54,365 bases of DNA from JAGTRB01 sp037439685 (GCA_037439685.1 JBBIVO010000003.1:1-54365), one strand, 5' to 3'; shown: positions 34,289 to 43,576, counted from the first letter of the stretch. Translations and numbers: made by a program. The notes: generated by a model from the letters alone, not told the origin.

Positions 34289-35206
34289 ATGGTGAGGCAT
34301 CTCCTCAGCGACTTCGACCTCTCGAAAGAGGAGGTTCTGGAGATCCTGGACCTCTCGGAGAGGATCAAACAAAACCCCTCGAAGTATAGGAGATCCCTCG
34401 AAGGGAAGGTCCTAATAATGCTCTTCGAGCTTCCATCCCTGAGAACCCACATCTCCTTCGAGGCTGGGATGGCCCAGCTGGGAGGACACGCCATATTCTA
34501 CGACATCAAGGGCGGGGGGTTCACCAGAGGAGAGGGCCTAGAGGACGGCGTGAAGGTTCTAAGCAGATATGGCGACTGCATAATGGCCAGGGTCTTGAAG
34601 CAGAGGGACATGGAGAGGATAGGGGCCTCATCGACCATACCCGTCATAAACGGGATGACGGAGAGGTTCCACCCATGCCAGAACCTAGCAGACCTACTGA
34701 CCATAAGGGAGGCTAAGGGGGACCTAGAAGGGATGAGGATAGCCTACGTCGGCGATGGCGGATGCAACACTGCCAACTCTACGATGATAGGATGCTCATC
34801 GGTGGGGATGGAGGTCGCAGTGGTCTGCCCGGAGAGCCCCAGATACAGCCCGGACCCCGAGATCCTAAGGCTCATCGAGAGGCGCTCGGGCAGGAGGGTT
34901 GAGGTCTTCCATAACCCCTACGAAGGGGTGAAGGGGGCCGACGTCGTCTATACAGACGTCTGGGTGAGCGCCGGGATGGAGGAGGAGAGGGAGGAGAGGA
35001 TGAGGGCCTTCCCACCATACCAGGTGAACGAGGAGCTCCTATCCCACGCAGAGGCCGACTGCATCGTCATGCACTGCCTGCCAGCCCACAGGGGTCTGGA
35101 GATAACGAGCGAGGTGATGGACTACCCTAACTCGGTTGTCCTCGACCAGGCTGAGAACAGGATGCACGCCCAGAAGGGCCTCCTCCACTGGCTCCTCAAG
35201 AGGTGA
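34289..35206 (+). CDS. argF: Ornithine carbamoyltransferase-like protein
   Basis: 305 residues from the ATG at 34289. Carbamoyl-phosphate contacts are present in ELPSLRTHISFEAG (S50-LRT-H54), HPCQNLADLLTI (128-139) and HCLPAHRG. The ornithine region has TDVWVSAGMEEE in place of the SMG loop. Position after argG argues for ornithine carbamoyltransferase. Two changes deserve care: the standard S-T-R-T-R is S-L-R-T-H, and the SMG loop is SAG. Related transferases for N-acetyl- or N-succinyl-ornithine have S-L-R-T-R. The substrate is thus probable but not certain. A longer frame to 34250 is ignored because it would overlap argG. Confidence 0.82.
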   Translation: MVRHLLSDFDLSKEEVLEILDLSERIKQNPSKYRRSLEGKVLIMLFELPSLRTHISFEAGMAQLGGHAIFYDIKGGGFTRGEGLEDGVKVLSRYGDCIMARVLKQRDMERIGASSTIPVINGMTERFHPCQNLADLLTIREAKGDLEGMRIAYVGDGGCNTANSTMIGCSSVGMEVAVVCPESPRYSPDPEILRLIERRSGRRVEVFHNPYEGVKGADVVYTDVWVSAGMEEEREERMRAFPPYQVNEELLSHAEADCIVMHCLPAHRGLEITSEVMDYPNSVVLDQAENRMHAQKGLLHWLLKR

Positions 35207-35371
35207 AATCAACCAGCCTTTTATCTTCCCATCCTCCACCCTCATCTCGCCCGTTTAAGATTCCAATAGTCAAGCCCCAATTAAAGATGGAAAGTTAGCC
35301 TATAGGAGCTGGAGCCGAAGACCATTTTTATGTCTCCCCTCCTATTTATCCTGCCTTGCGCTGGGATCCTC

Positions 35372-35695
35372 TTGTCTAGGGAGAGGGAGCTCATAGAGAT
35401 ATTGGAGAAGGCCTTGCCATTCCCTCCGAAGGTGATTCTGGGATATGCGAGCCTCGATTCCTCCTTCACCAGCGGGGACCTCGCCAGGACGTGCGGGATA
35501 TCGACATCCTCGGCGAAGTTCTATCTGAACAAGATGGTGGAACTCAGGATGGTGACGAAGGTCCCCCACAGGAGGAGATATCAGAAGTACTCCAACGCCA
35601 GAACCTTCTCGGGCTGGCTGAGGGATCTCATAAGGCTTGCGGTCGTCCCCCTAGAGGCTGGGATCCTGAAGATACCGGAGGAGGGGGGAGGATAG
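35372..35695 (+). CDS. HTH protein upstream of hjc
   Basis: 107 residues from a TTG at 35372. The middle has a helix-turn-helix: FTSGDLARTCGISTSSAKFYLNKMVELRMV, then RRRYQKYSNA. The region before it is a helix. It is probably a winged-helix DNA-binding protein. Its stop is two bases from the GTG of hjc, so the two genes are coupled. A longer frame starting at 35330 would start inside the TATA-like TTTTTATG, so the shorter start is preferred. Confidence 0.68.
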   Translation: MSRERELIEILEKALPFPPKVILGYASLDSSFTSGDLARTCGISTSSAKFYLNKMVELRMVTKVPHRRRYQKYSNARTFSGWLRDLIRLAVVPLEAGILKIPEEGGG

Positions 35696-35697
35696 CC

Positions 35698-36177
35698 GTG
35701 TCTCTGAGGGAGCTGGCTAGGGGGAGGGGGGGCAAGAGCCGGGGGGGGAGGCTCCTATCGGAGGGAGAGGTGAGGAGGATGAAGAAGAGGGGATACGACG
35801 CTGAGAGGGAGCTGGTCCAGAAGCTCAGAGATGCGGGCTTCGAGGCCGTTAGAATCCCGGTGAGCGCCCCTAGCAGCGAGCCCCTTCCAGACGTCTTCGC
35901 CGTAAGGGGGGACACCATACTGGCCTTCGAGGTGAAGAGCCAGGGGAGCTACACCTACTTCAAGAGGGAGCAGGTCGCCAAGCTCCACGAGTTCCTGAAC
36001 ATCCACCGCCAATATCCTAGGAGGCTAGCCATTCTGGCGGCCAAGTTCAGATATAGGGGCTGGGCCTTCATAATAACCGAGAGGCCGATGGACTACTCGA
36101 TCAGGATGGGGGGAGGGATAAGCCTAAGGGAGCTGTTGAGAAGGATATCCCTTGGAGACCCTACCCATAAGGGTTAG
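35698..36177 (+). CDS. hjc: Holliday junction resolvase Hjc
   Basis: 159 residues from GTG at 35698 (a later ATG at 35779 is possible). The nuclease residues are Glu36 (YDAEREL), Asp65 (LPDVFAV), Glu78 and Lys80 (FEVKS), the archaeal PD-(D/E)xK pattern. It cuts four-way junctions as a dimer. The first 28 residues are basic and may help DNA binding. It follows the HTH gene by two bases. Confidence 0.9.
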   Translation: MSLRELARGRGGKSRGGRLLSEGEVRRMKKRGYDAERELVQKLRDAGFEAVRIPVSAPSSEPLPDVFAVRGDTILAFEVKSQGSYTYFKREQVAKLHEFLNIHRQYPRRLAILAAKFRYRGWAFIITERPMDYSIRMGGGISLRELLRRISLGDPTHKG

Positions 36178-36251
36178 ATAGAAGATCAGAGAATAATAGA
36201 GAAGGCCAGATTTAACCAGGCCTCGCATCTATCTATAGCAGGTGGTTCAGC

Positions 36252-38633
36252 TTGGTCAGAGAGCTCTCGTACGAGGAGGCTACCATCAGGCTTCCCGAGG
36301 GGATGATCGCCTGCACCTCAGCCGAGATGCCTCCCCTAAGGGAGATAATAGGGCAGGAGCGGGCTGTCAGAGCCCTCAGGTTCGGCCTGAAGGCGAGGGA
36401 GAGGGGATTCAACATCTATGTGGCAGGCATGCCGGGGACCGGGAGGGTGACCGCGATCTCCGACTTCCTCGAGGAGATGGCTAAGGGCATGCCCGTTCCA
36501 CCCGACTGGTGCTACGTATACGACTTCAGGGATCCCATGAGGCCTAAGGCCCTGAAGCTCCCTCCAGGCACGGGAGCCGAACTAAGATCGGATATGGAGA
36601 GGTTCGTCTCCGAGGCGAGGAAGGCCCTCACCACCGCCTTCGAGAGCCAGGAGTACGCCAGGAGGAGGGAGGAGATCGTAGAGGCCGTCCAGAGGGAGAG
36701 CAGGGAGCTGGCGGAGGAGATCGACAGGATAGCGCGGAGGGAGGGCTTCCTACTGCAGAGGTCCCCCATCGGGCTCCTCATAATACCCGTTGTGGAGGGC
36801 AAGCCGGTGACGGAGCAGGAGTTCGGCCTGCTCCCCCCAGCCCTTAGGAGGGAGATCCAGTCCAAGCGTGAGGCCCTTGAGGAGAAGGTCAGGGTCGTCC
36901 TAGGCCAGTTGAGGGAGGCGGAGAGGAAGGTGGATGAGGCTGTGAGGGAGCTGAACAGGAGGGTGGCCATCTTCGCCATGGAGCCCCTCTTAAACACCCT
37001 GCTGGAGAAATACGGCTCATTGGAAGATGTTAAGAGCTATCTGAGAGAGGTGCACAAGGACATCTTGGAGAACCTGATCCTGATCCTAAGCAAGGGAAGG
37101 GAGCAGAAGAGGCTCCCCATCCAGATACCTGAGGCCTCTGAGGACCCCACGGAGAGGTACAGGGTAAACCTAATAGTTGACAACTCGAGACTGAAGGGGG
37201 CCCCGGTTGTGATGGAGCTTAACCCGGCCTATCATAACCTCCTAGGGAAGATAGAGAAGGAGGCGAGGTTCGGCGTCCTCTTCACGGACTACACCATGAT
37301 CAGGTGCGGCTCGGCGCATAGGGCAAATGGAGGATTCCTCGTGGTCCCAGTCGAGGAGCTCCTTTCCAACCCCCTATCCTGGGAGGGGTTGAAGAGGGCC
37401 TTAATGAACTCCAGACTCGAGATAGAGGAGATAACTGAGAGGCTGGGCCTCTGGACGGCGAAGACCCTAAGGCCTGAGCCCATACCCTTCGACGCGAAGG
37501 TGATCCTCATAGGGAGCCCATGGCTATACCACCTCCTCTATGTCTTGGACAAGGACTTCAAGGAGCTCTTCAAGGTGAAGGCCGAGTTCGACACGACCAT
37601 GGAGAGGAACGAGGATAACATCATGAAGTATGCATCCTTCATATGCACCCTCTGCAGGAAGGAGGGGCTTAGACACCTAGACCCATCCGGGATAGCCGCC
37701 GTCATAGAGTACAGCTCTAGACTGGCCGAGGACAAGAAGAAGCTCTCAACCCTATTCGCCAACGTCTCAGATATAATTAGGGAGTCAAACTTCCACGCCT
37801 CTGAGGAAGGGGTGGACTACATCTCAAGGAGGCATGTGGAGAAGGCCCTGGAGGAGAGGGTTCACCGGTCAAGCCTCATCCAGAATAAGATAGAGGAGAT
37901 GATAGCCAGGGGGATCCTACTGATAGATACGGAGGGGGAGGCCGTGGGGCAGGTGAACGGCCTCTCAGTAGTTGACCTCGGAGACTACCGCTTCGGGAGG
38001 CCCAGCAGGGTCACGGCATCGGTTGGGCTGGGAAGGGAGGGGGTGATAGACATAGAGAGGGAGGCGAAGATGGGGGGGCCAATCCACACCAAGGGGGTCA
38101 TGATACTCTGCGGCTACCTGAACGGGAGGTACGCGAGGGATAAGCCCCTAAGCCTAAGCGCAAGGCTCGTCTTCGAGCAGAGCTACTCGGGGGTGGAGGG
38201 TGACAGCGCCTCGAGCGCAGAGCTCTACGCCATCCTGTCAGCCCTCTCAGGGATCCCGATAAGGCAGTACCTAGCCGTCACGGGCTCAGTCAACCAGAAG
38301 GGGGAGGTCCAAGCCATAGGGGGGGTCAACGAGAAGGTTGAGGGGTTCTACCAGGTCTGCAAGGCGAAGGGGCTAAATGGGAGGCAGGGAGTAGTCATCC
38401 CAGAGAGCAACGTGCAGAACCTCATCTTGAAAGACGAGGTGGTAGAGGCCATAAAGACGGGAAAGTTCCACATATACCCCGTCAGGACGGTAGACGAGGG
38501 GATGGAGATCCTCACAGGCTTGGAGGCTGGGAAGAGGAGGCCAGATGGATCCTTCGAGGAGGGTACGATCAACTACCTAGTCCAGAGGAGGCTCGAGGAG
38601 ATGGCAGAAGCGATTAAGGAGTACCCAGCCTGA
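36252..38633 (+). CDS. Lon-like ATP-dependent protease (COG1067 LonB-like)
   Basis: 793 residues. The N-terminal part has IIGQERAVRALRFGLKARERG and Walker A-like GMPGTGRVTA; arginine in place of lysine is usual for this subfamily. It then shows the long helical insertion (about 110-290) and YRVNLIVDNS. The AAA part follows with GGFLVVPVEELL. The C-terminal peptidase domain has the catalytic pair Ser652 (GDSAS) and Lys695 (NEKVEGF), 43 residues apart as in Lon. There is no membrane anchor, so it is a soluble protease for misfolded protein. It is likely transcribed with the thioredoxin reductase that follows. Confidence 0.9.
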   Translation: MVRELSYEEATIRLPEGMIACTSAEMPPLREIIGQERAVRALRFGLKARERGFNIYVAGMPGTGRVTAISDFLEEMAKGMPVPPDWCYVYDFRDPMRPKALKLPPGTGAELRSDMERFVSEARKALTTAFESQEYARRREEIVEAVQRESRELAEEIDRIARREGFLLQRSPIGLLIIPVVEGKPVTEQEFGLLPPALRREIQSKREALEEKVRVVLGQLREAERKVDEAVRELNRRVAIFAMEPLLNTLLEKYGSLEDVKSYLREVHKDILENLILILSKGREQKRLPIQIPEASEDPTERYRVNLIVDNSRLKGAPVVMELNPAYHNLLGKIEKEARFGVLFTDYTMIRCGSAHRANGGFLVVPVEELLSNPLSWEGLKRALMNSRLEIEEITERLGLWTAKTLRPEPIPFDAKVILIGSPWLYHLLYVLDKDFKELFKVKAEFDTTMERNEDNIMKYASFICTLCRKEGLRHLDPSGIAAVIEYSSRLAEDKKKLSTLFANVSDIIRESNFHASEEGVDYISRRHVEKALEERVHRSSLIQNKIEEMIARGILLIDTEGEAVGQVNGLSVVDLGDYRFGRPSRVTASVGLGREGVIDIEREAKMGGPIHTKGVMILCGYLNGRYARDKPLSLSARLVFEQSYSGVEGDSASSAELYAILSALSGIPIRQYLAVTGSVNQKGEVQAIGGVNEKVEGFYQVCKAKGLNGRQGVVIPESNVQNLILKDEVVEAIKTGKFHIYPVRTVDEGMEILTGLEAGKRRPDGSFEEGTINYLVQRRLEEMAEAIKEYPA

Positions 38634-38680
38634 TATGGACGTGAAAAATTTTTCTCTTGGAAACCTTATGAGGTGAGGAG

Positions 38681-39622
38681 ATGGAGCAGCTCTACGACGT
38701 CATAGTTATGGGGGGAGGGCCGGCCGGCCTCACCGCCGGAATGTACACCGCTAGGCACGGCCTAAAGACGCTGATCCTAGACGGAAAGAGGCACGGCGGG
38801 AGGGCCTCGGAGGCCTCGTTCATAGATAACTTCCCAGGATTCCCTGAGGGCATCTCCGGAAAGGAGCTCATGGAAAGGTTCATAGCCCACGCAAAAAGGT
38901 TCAACGCCGAGCTCAAGATAGATAAGATAGTGGGCCTAGACCTCCACGGGGAGAATAAAGGGGTCTTCACGAGGGAGGGAACCTATAGGGCTAAGGCCAT
39001 AGTAATCGCCACGGGCATCCAGCGGAAAGGGCTGAGGATCCCAGGGGAGGAAGAGTTCAAGGGGAGAGGGGTCTCCTACTGTACGATATGTGACGGCCCA
39101 TTATTCGAGGGGAGGGTGGTCGCCGTGGTGGGATCGTCAAAGGAGGCCATCGAGGACGCATTGGCCCTCTCCAAGATCGCTAGGAAGATATACCTCATCC
39201 TAGGGGCTGAGGGGTCTAACAGGTTGGCCCATGAGGAGTTGGCCATCAGCCCAAACATAGAGGTAGTTGAAGGGGCCGGCGTAGAGGCCATAGGAGGGGA
39301 AGACATGGTAACCCACATCTGGATAAGGGGAGAACCGAGGAGAAGGCTAGATGTCGACGGCATCTTCATATTACAGGAGCATATCCCGATGATGGACATG
39401 TTGATAGAGGCGGGGGTAGAGATGGATGAGGGGGGCTGCATCATGGTGGACGGCTACAACCAGACGAATATCACTGGGGTCTTCGCCGCTGGGGAGTGCA
39501 CCTGTGGGCGGGGGATCCAGGTCGTTACTGCGGCGGGAGATGGAGCGAGGGCTGGAATAGCGGCGATCAGATACCTCCAAACCCTTAGATCTAAGCAGAA
39601 CGGTCTACGCCATCCCTCTTAA
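38681..39622 (+). CDS. Thioredoxin-reductase-like flavoprotein
   Basis: 313 residues, low-molecular-weight TrxR size. The FAD motif GGGPAGLTAGMYTARHG is at 11-27, the redox pair is Cys134/Cys137 (YCTICDGP, where CATC is usual), and the second FAD motif GVFAAGECT is near the end. The NADPH site is odd: GGGDSA is GSSKEA (151-156), and the HRRxxxR phosphate-binding motif is replaced by LILGAEGSN. It is therefore unlikely to use NADPH in the usual way. Some archaeal relatives take electrons from F420 or ferredoxin. The 3' end overlaps the convergent dihydroorotase gene by 32 bases. Confidence 0.85.
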   Translation: MEQLYDVIVMGGGPAGLTAGMYTARHGLKTLILDGKRHGGRASEASFIDNFPGFPEGISGKELMERFIAHAKRFNAELKIDKIVGLDLHGENKGVFTREGTYRAKAIVIATGIQRKGLRIPGEEEFKGRGVSYCTICDGPLFEGRVVAVVGSSKEAIEDALALSKIARKIYLILGAEGSNRLAHEELAISPNIEVVEGAGVEAIGGEDMVTHIWIRGEPRRRLDVDGIFILQEHIPMMDMLIEAGVEMDEGGCIMVDGYNQTNITGVFAAGECTCGRGIQVVTAAGDGARAGIAAIRYLQTLRSKQNGLRHPS

Positions 39623-40964
39623 GGGTTGGAGATAGGAACACCCCATACCCGTGTCTTCCCACTATCTCACCATCCTCCACCACGACCTCCCCACGAACTA
39701 CTGTGGTTAAGGGCTTGCCCCTCCCCCTATATCCCTCGAATGGCGTGCTCTTCTGCCTGGAGTGAAGGCTCTCACCCCTTATCTCAAACTCGGCCTTGGG
39801 ATCGACGACCACAAGGTCTGCATCTGAGCCGATAGAGATACAGCCCTTCCTCGGATATAATCCTAAAATCTTGGCCGGATTGGTTGAGAAGGCATCGACC
39901 AGCCTTTCTAGGCTTATAAGACCCCTATCCACGGAGTCGAGCATCAATGGGAGGGTCGTCTCCACCCCCACGCTCCCGGATGGAGCCTCAAAGATATCTC
40001 TCCACCCCGTCCCCTTCTCCTCCCCGGTGTATGGGGCATGGTCGCTCGCCACCACGTCGATGAGGCCGCGCCCTAAGGCCTGCCAGAGAGCCCTCCGGTC
40101 TTCAGCTCCCCTCAGCGGCGGATCCATCTTGCCATACGGTCCAAGCCTCTCTAGGTCATCTGTCGATAGGAGCAGGTAGCTTGGAGTGGTCTCACCCGTC
40201 ACCTTAACCCCCTTCTCCTTACCCCACGAGAGGAAGGCTAGAGCCTCAATGGAGCTCATATGGCATATGTGGAGGCGGGCTGAGGCCTCCTTCGCGAAGA
40301 GGATGGCCCTAATGGTGGCCTCGGCCTCAGCCAGGGGAGGCCTGAACTCAGAGTGGGCCAGAGGATCCCTCCTGCCGAGGCCCCTAGCCAGCTCTATACC
40401 CCTCGAGACGAGCTCCTCGTTCTCCGCATGGACCAGGCAGGGGAGACCGGTCTCGGCGATGGAGAAGAGGTTATCCAGCATGTCGGCATCCGAGACGGCG
40501 AGCTCCTTGAATCTAGAGATCATGAACATCTTATAGGCTATAGCCCCCTCCCTTGCCAGGGGTTTTATCTCCTCCCTGCTCGCCGACCCAGCGCCCGCGA
40601 CAAGGGCATAGTCCACATATGCCTTCCCCTCAACCCTCCTTCTCTTCTCCCTGAAGACCTCTGCAGATATCACCGGGGGGGTGGTGTTCGGCATCTCAGC
40701 TACCGTAGTTACGCCCCCGGCCGCTGCCGACATCGTCCCCGTCTCGAAGTCCTCCCTTTCAGGGGATCCCGGATCTCTGAAGTGGACATGCATGTCCACC
40801 ATCCCGGGAAGAACGAGCTTCCCCTCAACGTCAAGGGTCCTCTCCCCCCTGAGAGGCGCCCTGCCCATCCAGGCTATCTTTCCATCCTCAACGCCTATGG
40901 AAGCCTGTGTGAGGCCATATGGAGTATACACGATCCCATTCCTGACTACCAGGTCCAAACCCAT
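39591..40964 (-). CDS. pyrC: Dihydroorotase / allantoinase-family amidohydrolase
   Basis: 457 residues. The two-metal site is visible: VDMHVHFRDPG (His59 and His61), AIAYKMFM (Lys145, the carbamylated lysine), HICHMSS and ASDHAPYT. The C-terminal SRQKSTPFEGYRGRGKP matches the class I dihydroorotase/allantoinase tail. The most likely reaction is ring closure of carbamoyl aspartate in pyrimidine synthesis. Allantoinase is a less likely alternative without other purine-degradation genes nearby. The gene ends inside the thioredoxin reductase gene (32-base overlap). Confidence 0.87.
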   Translation of the reverse strand: MGLDLVVRNGIVYTPYGLTQASIGVEDGKIAWMGRAPLRGERTLDVEGKLVLPGMVDMHVHFRDPGSPEREDFETGTMSAAAGGVTTVAEMPNTTPPVISAEVFREKRRRVEGKAYVDYALVAGAGSASREEIKPLAREGAIAYKMFMISRFKELAVSDADMLDNLFSIAETGLPCLVHAENEELVSRGIELARGLGRRDPLAHSEFRPPLAEAEATIRAILFAKEASARLHICHMSSIEALAFLSWGKEKGVKVTGETTPSYLLLSTDDLERLGPYGKMDPPLRGAEDRRALWQALGRGLIDVVASDHAPYTGEEKGTGWRDIFEAPSGSVGVETTLPLMLDSVDRGLISLERLVDAFSTNPAKILGLYPRKGCISIGSDADLVVVDPKAEFEIRGESLHSRQKSTPFEGYRGRGKPLTTVVRGEVVVEDGEIVGRHGYGVFLSPTLKRDGVDRSA

Positions 40965-41106
40965 CCTAAGCCACTCATATAAATCCCTTAATCAACCTTT
41001 ATAGCCTCTCTAAATATTCAATTGAGGATACTCGCTTATAGGGCTGGGAATTATTAGACTCTGGCAAAAGGAGAGAAAGAAAACTCCATCGATGGAAGGA
41101 GGAGAG

Positions 41107-41114
41107 ATTTAAAA
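41107..41114 (+). promoter_or_regulatory. TATA box of the htrA operon
   Basis: ATTTAAAA at 41107-41114 is the best TATA match before htrA. Initiation 25-30 bases later would fall at about 41138, where an operator-like dyad begins. Confidence 0.5.
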
Positions 41115-41137
41115 CCTAAAACATTCCATTTTCACTC

Positions 41138-41154
41138 CACAACTCGAGGTTGTG
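41138..41154. promoter_or_regulatory. Dyad at the predicted htrA transcription start
   Basis: CACAAC and GTTGTG form a six-base inverted repeat around TCGAG. It lies where RNA polymerase should start, as in archaeal heat-shock repressor sites. Confidence 0.5.
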
Positions 41155-41194
41155 ACTGGATGCCCATCAATGCCCAAGACCGAGAAGGCGAGGG

Positions 41195-42196
41195 GTGAAA
41201 TCGGCTTGGTTCCCACCGAGAGAAGAGATAAAAATCAGGCGGATCCCACGATTTGATGAGCTGATTTTGTCGAGTGAGGATGAGATCCTAGAGACTCTGG
41301 ATAGGGTTACAAAGAGCGTGGTTCATGTGAACACCGTGAGGGTCCTCAGAGACAGGTTCTATAGGCCCATGCCCCTTAAGGGGATGGGCAGCGGCTTCGT
41401 CGTTGAGCCCGATGGGTTGATAGTCACGAACGCCCATGTGGTTAGGGGGGCGGAGAGGATCGGGGTGATCCTCAACGATGGAAGCCTCCTCGAGGGAGTG
41501 ATAATCGGAGAGTGCCAGAGCATAGACACGGCCGTGATAAGGGTTGATACAAAGGGGCTTCCAGCCGCAGAGCTAGGAGACTCGGACCGGCTGAGGGTTG
41601 GGCAGAGGGTGTACGCCATAGGCAACCCCTTCGGCCTCGAGGGAGGGCCAACCGTCACGTCTGGGGTCATAAGCGCCCTGGACAGGTCGATACAGAGCGG
41701 CGAGGTCTCCCTCGCCCATCTGGTCCAGACAGATGCCCCGATAAACCCGGGAAACAGCGGCGGCCCCTTGGTGGACACTAAAGGCAGAGTTGTGGCGATG
41801 AACACGGCCATCATACCCTACGCCCAGGGAATTGGATTCGCCATCCCGATAAACACCGTGAAAGAGTGCCTAAATCAGATAAAGACCCATGGAAGGTTCC
41901 TATCCCCCTGGCTGGGGGTATATGGGCTCTCCTTAACCCCTCAACTGGCCTCCTACTATGGCGTTGCAGCATCCTACGGCTTCCTGGTTACGAACGTTAT
42001 ACTGGGAGGCCCAGCCCACAGAACCGGCCTCCAGGCAGGGGACGTCATCCAAGCCCTAGACGGAAACAGGATAATGGGGGCGGAGGATCTGAGGAGGGAG
42101 ATCGCCCGAAAAAGGGTGGGAGAGCGTGTGAGGGTTGAGGTGCTGAGGAATGGATATAGGATATTCATCGATATGGTTATAGAAGGGAGAGGATAA
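41195..42196 (+). CDS. HtrA-like serine protease with PDZ domain
   Basis: 333 residues from GTG at 41195. The trypsin-like core holds the triad His81 (TNAHVV), Asp111 (DTAVI) and Ser188 (GNSGGP). A PDZ domain occupies about 235-330. There is no signal peptide or membrane helix, so the protease looks cytoplasmic, unlike bacterial DegP. It may act in heat or oxidative stress. Its likely promoter carries a dyad at the start site. Enolase follows 28 bases later. Confidence 0.9.
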   Translation: MKSAWFPPREEIKIRRIPRFDELILSSEDEILETLDRVTKSVVHVNTVRVLRDRFYRPMPLKGMGSGFVVEPDGLIVTNAHVVRGAERIGVILNDGSLLEGVIIGECQSIDTAVIRVDTKGLPAAELGDSDRLRVGQRVYAIGNPFGLEGGPTVTSGVISALDRSIQSGEVSLAHLVQTDAPINPGNSGGPLVDTKGRVVAMNTAIIPYAQGIGFAIPINTVKECLNQIKTHGRFLSPWLGVYGLSLTPQLASYYGVAASYGFLVTNVILGGPAHRTGLQAGDVIQALDGNRIMGAEDLRREIARKRVGERVRVEVLRNGYRIFIDMVIEGRG

Positions 42197-42224
42197 GAGT
42201 AAGGGGCCGGGGCTGAAGAACCGC

Positions 42225-43532
42225 TTGAAGCGAGCAATCTCGAGGATCAGGGGGAGGGAGATCCTAGATTCTAGGGGAGAGCCCACCATCGAGGTAGAGG
42301 TCTTCACAGAGGATGGGACCTCTGGAAGGGCAGCCGTTCCAAGCGGGCTCTCCAGGGGGAGGCATGAGGCGTTCGAGCTCAGGGATGGTGGGGCCAGGTA
42401 CCATGGTAAGGGGGTTCTGAGGGCGGTTACATCGGTCAACGAGGCCATCGCTCCCCGCCTCATAGGGGTGGATGTAAGGGATCAGCTGAGGATAGATAAC
42501 ATCATGATAGAACTCGACGGAACCATCGACAAGTCTAGGCTTGGCGCAAACGCCATACTGGGAGTATCCCTTGCCTGTGCGAAGGCGGCCTCCGCAGCCG
42601 AGGAGAAGCCCCTGTACAGATATATAGGAGGAGAGGAGGCATCCCTCCTTCCAATCCCCTTCTTCAATGTAATCAATGGGGGGCGCCACGCCGGGAACGA
42701 CCTGGAGTTCCAAGAGTTCATCATCCTCCCGGAGAGGGCTGATAATCTAAGGGAGGCCGTGAGGATAGGGAGTGAGATATACCATGAACTGCGGAGGATT
42801 CTCTCATCTAGGTATGGAAAGGCAGCCATAAACATAGGGGATGAGGGCGGCTTCAGCCCTCCCATGAGCCATGCTGAGGAGGCGCTGGAGGCGATCTCAG
42901 AGGCCATATCAGAGGCTGGATATGCCGATGCCACCTCCCTGGCCCTAGACGCCGCCGCATCGAACCTCTACAATCCTGGAATGGGATACCACCTCATGGG
43001 TAGGTACCTGGATGGGGGGGAGCTCCTAGACTATTATAGAGAATTGGTGGAGAAGTTCCATCTGGTCTCGCTGGAGGATCCATTCCACGAGGAGGACTTC
43101 GAGGGGTTCTCAGAGGCGAGGGAGGCCCTATCCATCCAGATAGTGGGAGACGACCTCTTCGCGACGAACCCAGAGCGGTTGAGGATCGGGATAGAGGCAG
43201 GGGCCGCCGACGCCCTCCTGCTAAAGGTGAACCAGGTGGGAACCCTAAGCGAGGCCCTCGCCGTGGCGAGGATGGCCATTAGACATGGCTACAAGATCCA
43301 GATCTCCCACAGGTCGGGGGAGACGGAGGATACATTCATAGCAGACCTAGCGGTCGGTTTAGGCTGCGGCCAGATAAAGGCAGGAGCCCCATGTAGAGGG
43401 GAGCGAACCTCAAAGTATAATCGTCTCATGAGGATAGAGGAGGAGCTCGAATCCGCCGCCAGATATCCAAGGGGACTGGCAAGCCTTAAGAGCCTAGCCC
43501 AGCCAGCCTTAGGCCTCCTAGCCCAGATATGA
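42225..43532 (+). CDS. eno: Enolase
   Basis: 435 residues from a TTG start. ISRIRGREILDSRGEPTIEVEV opens the protein. The catalytic lysine lies in LLKVNQVGTLSEAL, and ISHRSGETEDTFIADLAVG is intact; magnesium ligands appear in SLALDAAAS and SLEDPFHEED. It converts 2-phosphoglycerate to phosphoenolpyruvate. It is 28 bases downstream of htrA on the same strand. Confidence 0.97.
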   Translation: MKRAISRIRGREILDSRGEPTIEVEVFTEDGTSGRAAVPSGLSRGRHEAFELRDGGARYHGKGVLRAVTSVNEAIAPRLIGVDVRDQLRIDNIMIELDGTIDKSRLGANAILGVSLACAKAASAAEEKPLYRYIGGEEASLLPIPFFNVINGGRHAGNDLEFQEFIILPERADNLREAVRIGSEIYHELRRILSSRYGKAAINIGDEGGFSPPMSHAEEALEAISEAISEAGYADATSLALDAAASNLYNPGMGYHLMGRYLDGGELLDYYRELVEKFHLVSLEDPFHEEDFEGFSEAREALSIQIVGDDLFATNPERLRIGIEAGAADALLLKVNQVGTLSEALAVARMAIRHGYKIQISHRSGETEDTFIADLAVGLGCGQIKAGAPCRGERTSKYNRLMRIEEELESAARYPRGLASLKSLAQPALGLLAQI

Positions 43533-43576
43533 AGACCATAAAGGGCTTATGGACCGCGGGAAGGCTTGTAACCAAA

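Noticed and set aside
36252..38633. Arginine in place of lysine in the Lon-like Walker A as a defect
   Set aside because: GTGR is usual in this COG1067-like subfamily, so it is not a sign of decay.
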